A DNA stretch of 64,000 nt from Streptomyces aurantiogriseus. Its GTDB lineage: Bacteria > Actinomycetota > Actinomycetes > Streptomycetales > Streptomycetaceae. Under the pieces are notes generated by a model that was given only the letters and a program-made list of their open reading frames with translations, was not told the DNA's origin and ran no database searches. Positions 17,157-24,669 of this stretch are shown here, one piece after another; position 1 is the first letter of the stretch, and each line of letters starts with the position of its first letter. Both the position numbers and the translations under genes were made by a program. The stretch is taken from contig NZ_BMSX01000009.1 of the NCBI RefSeq assembly GCF_014649375.1, positions 186,001 through 250,000 of the forward strand, in the 5' to 3' direction.

Positions 17157-17971
17157 GCGGGAACATTCAGCTGTTGTCGGACACCCTCGCCGCCGCCAAG
17201 GCCGAGGGACGCTCCGCGCTCATCGCCTACCTCCCGGCCGGGTTCCCGACCGTGGACGGCGGGATCGAGGCGATCAAGGCCGTCCTCGACGGCGGCGCGG
17301 ACGTCGTCGAGGTGGGTCTGCCGCACAGCGACCCCGTCCTCGACGGCCCCGTCATCCAGACTGCCGACGACATCGCTCTGCGGGGCGGGGTCAAGATCGC
17401 GGATGTCATGCGTACGGTCCGGGAGGCGTTCGAGGCCACCGGGAAGCCGATCCTCGTCATGACGTACTGGAATCCCATCGACCGCTACGGCGTCGAACGG
17501 TTCACCGCCGAGCTCGCGGAGGCGGGCGGGGCCGGGGCGATCCTGCCCGACCTGCCGGTGCAGGAGTCGGCGCTGTGGAGGGAACACGCCGAGAAGCACG
17601 GCCTCGCGACGGTCTTCGTCGTGGCGCCCAGCAGCAAGGACGAGCGGCTCGCCCGGATCACCGAGGCGGGCAGCGGCTTCGTCTACGCGGCCTCGCTGAT
17701 GGGGGTCACCGGCACCCGTGAGTCGGTGGGCGCGCAGGCACAGGACCTGGTCGAGCGCACCCGGGCCACCGGCACCGACCTGCCCGTCTGCGTCGGCCTC
17801 GGCGTCTCCAACGCGGAGCAGGCCGCCGAGGTCGCCGGCTTCGCCGACGGCGTGATCGTCGGCTCGGCCTTCGTGAAGCGGATGCTGGACGCCCCGGACC
17901 ACGCGGCCGGCGTCGAGGCCGTGCGCGCGCTCGCGGGTGAGCTGGCGAAGGGCGTGCGCGGACAGGCGTAA
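17153..17971 (+). CDS. trpA: Tryptophan synthase alpha chain TrpA
   Basis: The 272-aa barrel subunit cleaves indole-3-glycerol phosphate and channels indole to TrpB. The catalytic Glu and Asp are in ADVVEVGLPHSDPVLDGPVI; ASLMGVTGTRESVG and GLGVSNAEQAAEV contain the phosphate-binding glycines. The start is GTG, overlapping trpB. A perfect hairpin 51 bp downstream ends the operon. Confidence 0.97.
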
Positions 17972-18021
17972 CGCCTCGGGCAACGAAGACAATTCGGTCA
18001 CTCGAACGGGTGGACCTGGGG

Positions 18022-18048
18022 CCGGGGAGGCGCGCTGCGCCTCCCCGG
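18022..18048 (+). terminator. Hairpin terminator after trpA
   Basis: CCGGGGAGGCGC and GCGCCTCCCCGG form a perfect 12-bp stem with a 3-nt loop. Confidence 0.8.
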
Positions 18049-18062
18049 TTCGTTCTGGGGGT

Positions 18063-18839
18063 GTGAGCGAGAAGAATCGTGAAGGGAAGCGCACCGCCAG
18101 GGAGCGGCTGGCGGTGGAGCGTGAGAAGCAGAAGGCCGCGGAGCGGCGGCGCCGGACGCTGATCGTCGCCGCGAGTGTCGTGTGCGTGCTGGGCCTGGCG
18201 GCGGTCATCGGCATCGTCGCGGCGAACGTGGGCAAGGACGACGGCAGCGACAGTTCCGGCCCGGTCGTCGCGCCCTCCGGCGCGCAGGGCAAGGACGCCC
18301 TGGCGATCCCGGTCGGCAAGGACGGCGCCAAGTCCACGCTCACGGTGTGGGAGGACTTCCGCTGCCCCGCCTGCAAGGCCTTCGAGGACGCCTACCGCTC
18401 GACGATCCACGAACTGACCGACGCCGGGAAGCTGAAGGTGGAGTACCACCTGGCCACCATCATCGACGGCGGCATGGGCGGAACCGGTTCGCGCAACGCG
18501 GCCAACGCCGCCGCCTGCGCCCAGGACGTCGGCAAGTTCCCCGAGTACCACGACGTGCTGTTCCAGAACCAGCCGCCGGAGCGAGACGACGCCTTCGCCG
18601 AGAACAGCAAGCTCGTCGACCTGTCCACCAAGGTCGAGGGCCTCAACACGCCCGCCTTCCTCACGTGTGTCGACAAGGGCACGCACAACAGCTGGGTCGT
18701 CAAGTCCAACGAGGCCTTCCAGAAGGGCGGCTTCTCCGGCACGCCGACCGTGCTGCTCAACGGCAAGAACATCTACCAGGACCGGACGATGACGCCGGCG
18801 AAGCTCAAGCAGATGGTGGAGGAGGCCGACCAGGGGTGA
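18063..18839 (+). CDS. Membrane-anchored DsbA-family thioredoxin-fold protein
   Basis: A 258-aa protein with a charged N-terminal tail (many Arg, Lys, Glu), one membrane helix (LIVAASVVCVLGLAAVIGIV) and an extracytoplasmic thioredoxin fold carrying the redox motif CPAC in WEDFRCPACKAFEDAY. The cis-proline loop is in GGFSGTPTVLLNGKNIY. It belongs to the Thioredoxin_4/DsbA group, which forms or repairs disulfides in secreted proteins. GTG 18063 lies 15 bp after the trpA terminator, so it is transcribed separately from trpA, possibly with lgt. Confidence 0.87.
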   Translation: MSEKNREGKRTARERLAVEREKQKAAERRRRTLIVAASVVCVLGLAAVIGIVAANVGKDDGSDSSGPVVAPSGAQGKDALAIPVGKDGAKSTLTVWEDFRCPACKAFEDAYRSTIHELTDAGKLKVEYHLATIIDGGMGGTGSRNAANAAACAQDVGKFPEYHDVLFQNQPPERDDAFAENSKLVDLSTKVEGLNTPAFLTCVDKGTHNSWVVKSNEAFQKGGFSGTPTVLLNGKNIYQDRTMTPAKLKQMVEEADQG

Positions 18840-18921
18840 GTTCTTCTCACCGGCCCGTTATGGAGCCGTAGCCGGGCTGCCTGCCGTGGGCCCGGTGCGG
18901 CAGGGTAGCGTCGACCTTGCC

Positions 18922-19944
18922 ATGGAACTTGCCTACATCCCCAGCCCGTCGCGCGGAGTGCTGTACCTCGGCCCCGTTCCGCTGCGCGGCTACGCGTTCT
19001 GCATCATCATCGGTGTCTTCGTCGCGGTCTGGCTCGGCAACAGGCGCTGGGTCGCCCGGGGCGGGCGGGCCGGCACGGTGGCCGACATCGCGGTCTGGGC
19101 TGTGCCCTTCGGCCTGATCGGTGGCCGCCTCTACCACGTGATCACGGACTACGAGCTGTACTTCAGCGAGGGCCGCGACTGGGTGGACGCCTTCAAGATC
19201 TGGGAGGGCGGCCTCGGTATCTGGGGCGCGATCTCGCTCGGCGCGCTGGGCGCGTGGATCGGCTGTCGCCGCCGCGGCATCCCGATGCCCGCCTACGCCG
19301 ACGCCGTCGCGCCCGGCATCGCCCTCGCCCAGGCGATCGGCCGCTGGGGCAACTGGTTCAACCAGGAGCTGTACGGCAAGGAGACCGACCTCCCCTGGGC
19401 CCTGCACATCACGTCCTCCGCGGACGGCCGGATCCCGGGCTACTACCACCCGACGTTCCTGTACGAGTCGCTGTGGTGCCTCGGCGTCGCCGTCCTGGTC
19501 ATCTGGGCCGACCGCCGCTTCAAGCTGGGCCATGGCCGGGCGTTCGCGCTGTACGTCGCCGCGTACTGCGCGGGGCGCTTCTGGATCGAGTACATGCGTG
19601 TCGACGATGCCCACCACATCCTGGGCCTGCGGCTGAACAACTGGACCGCGCTGGTCGTCTTCCTGCTCGCGGTGACGTACCTCGTGGTGTCGGCGAAGAA
19701 GCGGCCGGGCCGCGAGGCCGTGGTGGAGCCGGACGCGGAGACCTCCGGCGGTGGGACCGGGACCGACGACGAGGCCGAGTCGGAGGACACGGCCAAGGAC
19801 GAGTCCGAGTCCTCGTCGGCGAAGGCGGACACCGAGGCGGCGAAGGCGGACACCGAGAAGGACGCCGAAGGCGACGGCAAGGAAAAGGACGACGTGAAGG
19901 ACGAAGCCGAAGCCGAGTCCGAGGCGGCGGGCAAGAAGAGCTGA
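18922..19944 (+). CDS. lgt: Prolipoprotein diacylglyceryl transferase Lgt with acidic C-terminal tail
   Basis: Lgt moves a diacylglyceryl group onto the lipobox cysteine of prolipoproteins. The family signature is QAIGRWGNWFNQELYGKETD, with further motifs LIGGRLYHVITD and YYHPTFLYESLW, and about seven membrane helices over residues 15-265. The 340-aa length exceeds the usual ~270-300 because of a ~75-residue low-complexity tail rich in Glu, Asp, Lys, Ala and Ser with a repeated AKADTE unit. ATG 18922 begins at the conserved MELAYIPSPSRGVL. Confidence 0.95.
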   Translation: MELAYIPSPSRGVLYLGPVPLRGYAFCIIIGVFVAVWLGNRRWVARGGRAGTVADIAVWAVPFGLIGGRLYHVITDYELYFSEGRDWVDAFKIWEGGLGIWGAISLGALGAWIGCRRRGIPMPAYADAVAPGIALAQAIGRWGNWFNQELYGKETDLPWALHITSSADGRIPGYYHPTFLYESLWCLGVAVLVIWADRRFKLGHGRAFALYVAAYCAGRFWIEYMRVDDAHHILGLRLNNWTALVVFLLAVTYLVVSAKKRPGREAVVEPDAETSGGGTGTDDEAESEDTAKDESESSSAKADTEAAKADTEKDAEGDGKEKDDVKDEAEAESEAAGKKS

Positions 19945-19964
19945 CGGCTGGTTTCTACGAAGAT

Positions 19965-19994
19965 GAGGGCGCCCGGGGCCTGCCGGGCGCCCTC
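19965..19994 (+). terminator. Hairpin terminator after lgt
   Basis: GAGGGCGCCCGG and CCGGGCGCCCTC form a perfect 12-bp stem with a 6-nt loop, 20 bp after the lgt stop. Confidence 0.8.
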
Positions 19995-20044
19995 GTCGTG
20001 TGTGTGGGTGGGGGACGGCGGGTGACGGTCGGTCAGGCGCCGCT

Positions 20045-20065
20045 GGTCAGCGCCGCGGGCTGACC
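20045..20065 (-). terminator. Short hairpin after the CitE-like gene
   Basis: GGTCAGC and GCTGACC form a 7-bp stem with a 7-nt loop, 12 bp beyond the minus-strand stop at 20078. It is weaker than the lgt hairpin. Confidence 0.4.
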
Positions 20066-20077
20066 GAGGGAGAGACG

Positions 20078-20887
20078 CTAGGCCCGCCGGGCCAGCGCGA
20101 GGGTGCGGTGTGCCGCTGCCACCACCGCCGCGTCGATGAAGCGGCCGTCCGGGAGGGCCTGGGCGCCCTGTTCGGTCGCCGCGGCCTTGACGATCGTCTC
20201 CGCCTCCTCGAGCTCCCGCTGCGTGGGCAGGTAGGCGCGTTCGATGACCGGGAGCTGACGGGGGTGGATGGCGGCGCGGCCCAGGAAGCCGAGGGTGCGG
20301 CCGTGGGCGCAGGAGGCCGCCAGGCCGTCCAGGTCGCGGGTGTCGGGATGGACGGACTGGGGCGGTGGGGCCAGGCCCGCCGCCCGTGCGGCGACGACCA
20401 CGCGGGAGCGGGACCAGTCGAGGCCCGCGTCCTCGCGGACGCCCAGGTCGGCCCGTAGATCCGCCTCGCCCAGGGAGATGCCGCGGAGGGAGGGGTGTGC
20501 GGTGGCGATGGCGTAGGCGTGTTCGATGCCGAGGGCCGTCTCCAGGAGGGCGTAGAGCGGGCGCGTGGTGTGCTCCGCGACGGTGGTGATCCGGTCGGGT
20601 GAGGCCACCTTCGGGAGGCGGAGTCCGGACACGCCGGGGAGGGCCGCCACCGCCTGCAGGTCGGCGGACGCCGGTGGGCCGTCCAGGGCGTTGATCCGGA
20701 CGTGCACCGGGACCGGCTGTGCCTCGGAGAGAAGGTCGGCGGTCGCGGCGCGGGCGTACTCCTTGCGGTCGGGGGCGACCGCGTCCTCCAGGTCGATCAC
20801 GACGACGTCGGCGCCGCAGGCGAGGGCCTTGGCGACGACGTGCGGGCGGTCGCCGGGGACGTACAGCCAGGTGAGCGGGAAGGTCAC
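20078..20887 (-). CDS. HpcH/HpaI aldolase / citrate lyase beta-like CoA-ester lyase
   Basis: A 269-aa TIM-barrel protein of the CitE/malyl-CoA lyase group. Seen are LTWLYVPGDRPHVVAKAL, the metal- and substrate-binding VVVIDLEDAVAPDRK, ALLETALGIEHAYAIA and GRAAIHPRQLPVIERAY. Such enzymes cleave or form acyl-CoA esters such as citramalyl- or malyl-CoA; the exact substrate is unknown. Its GTG start overlaps the CaiB-type gene by 4 bp, implying joint action on a CoA thioester. Confidence 0.88.
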   Translation of the reverse strand: MTFPLTWLYVPGDRPHVVAKALACGADVVVIDLEDAVAPDRKEYARAATADLLSEAQPVPVHVRINALDGPPASADLQAVAALPGVSGLRLPKVASPDRITTVAEHTTRPLYALLETALGIEHAYAIATAHPSLRGISLGEADLRADLGVREDAGLDWSRSRVVVAARAAGLAPPPQSVHPDTRDLDGLAASCAHGRTLGFLGRAAIHPRQLPVIERAYLPTQRELEEAETIVKAAATEQGAQALPDGRFIDAAVVAAAHRTLALARRA

Positions 20888-22083
20888 AGGGCGCCCTCCG
20901 CGCGCAGGGCGGCCAGGTCGGCGGGGGTCAGGCCCAGTTCGGTGAGGACCGCCTCGGTGTCCGCGCCGTGCGGGCGGCCGGCCCAGCGGATCGCGCCGGG
21001 GGTCGCGGAGAGGCGGAAGAGGACGTTCTGCATACGGACCGGGCCCAGTTCGGGGTCGTCGACGGTGGTGACCGTGCCGAGGGCCTGGTACTGGGGGTCC
21101 GTCATCACGTCCCGGACGTCCTGGATCGGGGCGACGGCCGCCTCCGCCTTCTCGAAGGCGGCGAGGACGTCGGTGCGGGTGTGGGCGGCGATCCAGCGGG
21201 CGACTGCCTCGTCGAGGACGTCGGCGTGGGCGGCCCGGTCGGCGCCCGTCGCGAACCACGGCTCGTCGATCAGGTCGGGGCGGCCGACCAGCCGCATGAC
21301 GCGCTCGGCGATCGACTGGGCCGAGGTGGAGACGGCCACCCAGGTGCCGTCGGCCGTGCGATAGGTGTTGCGCGGGGCGTTGTTGGCGGACCGGTTGCCG
21401 GTGCGCTCCTGGACGTGTCCCAGCTGGTCGTACCAGAGGGGCTGCGGGCCCAGGACGGTCAGGATCGGTTCGATGATCGCCATGTCGACGACCTGGCCCT
21501 CGCCCGTGCGGTCGCGGGCGGCGAGGGCCGTCATGACCCCGTACGCCGTGGCCAGGCCGGCGATGGAGTCGGCGAGGCCGAAGGGCGGGAGGGTCGGAGG
21601 TGCGTCGGGTTCGCCGGTGATCGCGGCGAATCCGCTCATCGCCTCGGCGAGGGTGCCGAAGCCGGGGCGGTGGGCGTAGGGGCCGAACTGGCCGAAGCCG
21701 GTGACGCGGGTGAGGATCAGGCGCGGATTGGCCGCCGACAGTTCCTCCCAGCCGAGGTCCCACTTCTCCAGGGTGCCGGGGCGGAAGTTCTCGACGATCA
21801 CGTCGGCGGTGGCGGCGAGGCGCAGGAGGGTGGCCCGACCGCCGGGCGTGGACAGGTTCAGGGTGATCGTGCGCTTGTTGCGGCCGAGGAGCTTCCACCA
21901 CAGGCCGACGCCGTCCTTGGACGGGCCGTGGCCGCGGGACGGGTCGGGCTTCGCCGGGTGCTCGATCTTGATGACCTCCGCGCCGAAGTCGCCGAGCATG
22001 GTGGCGGCGAGGGGGCCGGCGAAGAGGGTGGCCATGTCGAGGACACGCAGGCCGCTCAGAGGGGCGTGGGTCGTTTCGGTCAT
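20884..22083 (-). CDS. CaiB/BaiF family (class III) CoA-transferase
   Basis: The 399-aa protein is a class III CoA-transferase. It has PLSGLRVLDMATLFAGPLAA, GDFGAEVIKIEHP, GRNKRTITLNLSTPGGR and DVIVENFRPGTLEKW; the catalytic aspartate is expected in the segment GEGQVVDMAIIEPIL. It starts 25 bp after the ADP-ribosylglycohydrolase-like gene and overlaps the CitE-like gene, so it belongs to the same minus-strand operon. A CoA-transferase plus CoA-ester lyase could degrade a C5/C6 dicarboxylate, but this is inference. Confidence 0.9.
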   Translation of the reverse strand: MTETTHAPLSGLRVLDMATLFAGPLAATMLGDFGAEVIKIEHPAKPDPSRGHGPSKDGVGLWWKLLGRNKRTITLNLSTPGGRATLLRLAATADVIVENFRPGTLEKWDLGWEELSAANPRLILTRVTGFGQFGPYAHRPGFGTLAEAMSGFAAITGEPDAPPTLPPFGLADSIAGLATAYGVMTALAARDRTGEGQVVDMAIIEPILTVLGPQPLWYDQLGHVQERTGNRSANNAPRNTYRTADGTWVAVSTSAQSIAERVMRLVGRPDLIDEPWFATGADRAAHADVLDEAVARWIAAHTRTDVLAAFEKAEAAVAPIQDVRDVMTDPQYQALGTVTTVDDPELGPVRMQNVLFRLSATPGAIRWAGRPHGADTEAVLTELGLTPADLAALRAEGAL

Positions 22084-22108
22084 GACGCGTACTGCTTCTC
22101 GGTCTCGG

Positions 22109-23476
22109 TCATGGGCGTGCAGCCTCCCGGTGGGTGAGGTGGGCGAGGGTGTCGAAGCCGGTGCCGTCGAAGTCGGCGACGGAGGTGGCGAGGCGGTTCT
22201 TCAGGGGGGCCGTCCAGCGGTCGGGGAGGGCGGCGGGGGCGCCGGTGAGGAGAGCGGCGACGCTGCCGGCGGTGGCGCCGTTGGAGTCGGTGTCCCAACC
22301 TCCCGACACGGCGCGGCAGATGGAGCCGGTGAAGTCGCCGTCGGCGTGGGTGAGGGCGGCGGCGAGCAGGGCGGTGTTGGGGATCGCGTGGACCCAGTGG
22401 TAAGTGGCGGTGTGGGTGGCGTGGAGTTCGTCCACGACCGTGTCGAAGTCCTCGTGGGAGTCGGCCAGTCGGAGGGCGTGGGTGATCGCCCCGGCCAGGC
22501 GGGAGCGGGGTGGGACCACCGTGAGGCCGGTGCGGAGGCAGGCGTGGACATCGTGCGTGCCGGTCGCCGCTGCGGCGATGGTGGCGGCCGTGAACATCGC
22601 CGCGTAGACGCCGTTGGCGGTGTGGGTGAGGGTGGCGTCCGTGTGGGCCTGTTCCGCGGCGGCGGCCGGGTCGCCGGGATGGGTCCAGCCGTGGACGTCG
22701 GCGCGGATGAGGGCGCCGATCCATTCGCGGAAGGGGTTGCGATGGCGGGCGGTGTGCGGGGGTTCGATGCCGGAGAGCAGGTTGCGGTAGGCGAGGCGTT
22801 CGGCGGTGAAGGTGCGGCCGGCGGGGAGTTCCGCCAGCCAGATTTCCGCCACGTCCGTCGTGGTGAAGGTTCTGCCGTGGCGTCGGAGCAGGAGGAGGTT
22901 GAGGAGGGGGTAGTTGAGGTCGTCGTCCTCGGGCATGCCGTCGATGTTCTCGGCGAGAGAAGTCGAGGCCGAGCGGCGGTTCCAGGGGTACGTCCCGAGG
23001 AGGTCCGGGGGGACTCCTCGAGCGGTGAAGTAGGTGGTGAGGGGCCAGTTGCCGGTGGATTTCGCGAGGGCGCGAATGCCTTCCAGGGGGAGTTTCTCCA
23101 CCGGTTTGCCCAGGAGGCAGCCGACGGCTCGGCCCAGCCAGGCTGCTTCCAGAGCGGCCGGGGTGGGGGAGGACCGACGGACCTCGGACTTGCCCGGCCA
23201 CTGCGGGCAGAGGGCCCTGATCTTCTCCAGGTCCGTCGGCTCCTGCTCCGTCAAGCTGCTGGGCAGGTCGGCCAGTTCGTCCAGGAGGTCCTCCGCCAGG
23301 AGGCGCAGGTAGCGGGAGACCCGCCGAGGGGAGGCTCCCGCGCGCTCCGGGGCTTCCCGGCCTCCCGCCGCCTTCCAACGGGCCGCGATCGCCGACGGCT
23401 CGCGACCGTCCTGGGCCGCCTGGCGCAGCTCGTGACCGAGGAGGTCCTCCGGTTGCACCCAGGTCAGGCGGAGCAT
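22109..23476 (-). CDS. ADP-ribosylglycohydrolase (ARH/DraG) family protein, with N-terminal extension
   Basis: A 455-aa protein. After an N-terminal helical region of ~90 residues (WVQPEDLLGHELRQAAQDG and following), the ARH fold begins at AAWLGRAVGCLLGKPVEKL. Metal-ligand motifs are PEDDDLNYPLLNLLLL, and the C-terminal SGGWDTDSNGATAGSVAALL with the DxD pair. The family hydrolyses ADP-ribose from proteins or nucleic acids, or related N-glycosides. It overlaps the upstream gene by 13 bp. It is the last and most divergent of four consecutive family members. Confidence 0.87.
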   Translation of the reverse strand: MLRLTWVQPEDLLGHELRQAAQDGREPSAIAARWKAAGGREAPERAGASPRRVSRYLRLLAEDLLDELADLPSSLTEQEPTDLEKIRALCPQWPGKSEVRRSSPTPAALEAAWLGRAVGCLLGKPVEKLPLEGIRALAKSTGNWPLTTYFTARGVPPDLLGTYPWNRRSASTSLAENIDGMPEDDDLNYPLLNLLLLRRHGRTFTTTDVAEIWLAELPAGRTFTAERLAYRNLLSGIEPPHTARHRNPFREWIGALIRADVHGWTHPGDPAAAAEQAHTDATLTHTANGVYAAMFTAATIAAAATGTHDVHACLRTGLTVVPPRSRLAGAITHALRLADSHEDFDTVVDELHATHTATYHWVHAIPNTALLAAALTHADGDFTGSICRAVSGGWDTDSNGATAGSVAALLTGAPAALPDRWTAPLKNRLATSVADFDGTGFDTLAHLTHREAARP

Positions 23477-24669
23477 CCCTGGCCCCCGATCCCGGTGAAC
23501 GCCTGCTCGTGGGCCCTGCGGCGGCGGACGTCCTTCTCGAAGATCTCCCGGGTCACCTCCGTGAGCGTTCGCGCCGGCGCCCACAGGTCCAGGCGGCTGG
23601 CCTCCGCGACCTGCTTCGACCAGTCGTCGGGGACGGGGGAGCCGAGGGCGCCGGCCAGCGCGCCGGCCATCGTGGCGATCGAGTCGCAGTCGCGGCCGTA
23701 GTTCACCGCGCCCAGGACGGCGTGGCGGTGGTCGCCGCCGGCGACGAGCACCATGCCCAGGGCGACGGGAAGTTCCTCGATCGCGTGGAGACGGGAGGGG
23801 CGGCGGGCGGCCAGGGACGGGGCGCGGTAGTCGGGGCCGACGGTGTCGTACGGGGCCACCGCCTCGCGGAGTGGGCTCAGGGCCGACTCGAAGTCCGTGT
23901 GACGGGACGCGACTTCGCAGACCTTCTCGATCGCGGTGCGGGTGCCGTCCTTCGCCAGGGACAGACACACCGTCACCACCGAGTCCGGAGTCGCCCCGGG
24001 TGCGCACGCGGCCGCCACCGCAGCCGCGAAGACGCCGGCCGCCTCACGGCCGTACGACGACTGGTGGGCGCCCGCGATGTCGATCGCCTCGGCGTACGCG
24101 GCCGCCGGATGGGCCGCGTTCACCAGACCGACCGGCGCCATGTACATCGCCGCACCACAGTTGACGATGTTGCCCACGCCTGCCTCGCGGGGGTCGACGT
24201 GTCCGTAGTGCAGCCTCGTCACCAGCCATTTCTCCGCCAGGAAGACGCGGTGGAGGGGGAGCGCCTCGGCCTCCAGTTCCGGGATCCAGCGCGGGGTCGT
24301 CATCAGGTCGGGGACCAGGTGGTCGGCGAGTGCGTACGCGTCGAGGTGGTCGCGGACCGTGGCGTAGACCCTGATCAGCGCGTGGGTCATCAAGGTGTCG
24401 TCGGTGACGTGGCCGTCGCCCTTGTGGTACGGGGCGATGGGGCGTGCGGTGCGCCAGGCGTCGCCGTTCCAGGGGCCGACGATGCCGTGGACGCGGCCGC
24501 CGTGGCGCTGGAGGATCTGGTCGGGGGAGTAGCCCTCGACGGGGCCGCCGAGGGCGTCGCCGACGGCCGCGCCGACGAGGGCGCCGGTGATGCGTTGCTC
24601 CAGGGTCGCCCCGGTTCCGCCGTTCCCTCCGCGCCGTTCTTCTGTTTTGGGTGCCATGCCCCGAATCAT
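23464..24669 (-). CDS. ADP-ribosylglycohydrolase (ARH/DraG) family protein
   Basis: A 401-aa canonical member: ITGALVGAAVGDALGGPVEG at the N-terminus, the metal-binding GHVTDDTLMTHALIRVY, and the C-terminal GAVNYGRDCDSIATMAGALA with the aspartate pair. I use ATG 24669, whose ATGA overlaps the upstream stop; ATG 24657 is an alternative four codons in. All catalytic residues expected for the family appear intact. The target molecule is unknown. Confidence 0.88.
   Translation of the reverse strand: MIRGMAPKTEERRGGNGGTGATLEQRITGALVGAAVGDALGGPVEGYSPDQILQRHGGRVHGIVGPWNGDAWRTARPIAPYHKGDGHVTDDTLMTHALIRVYATVRDHLDAYALADHLVPDLMTTPRWIPELEAEALPLHRVFLAEKWLVTRLHYGHVDPREAGVGNIVNCGAAMYMAPVGLVNAAHPAAAYAEAIDIAGAHQSSYGREAAGVFAAAVAAACAPGATPDSVVTVCLSLAKDGTRTAIEKVCEVASRHTDFESALSPLREAVAPYDTVGPDYRAPSLAARRPSRLHAIEELPVALGMVLVAGGDHRHAVLGAVNYGRDCDSIATMAGALAGALGSPVPDDWSKQVAEASRLDLWAPARTLTEVTREIFEKDVRRRRAHEQAFTGIGGQGCSA

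Noticed and set aside
20078..22083. Steroid-pathway role for the CaiB and CitE-like genes
   Set aside because: They are far from the KstR2-like island, lack the operator motif and belong to the ADP-ribosylglycohydrolase operon.
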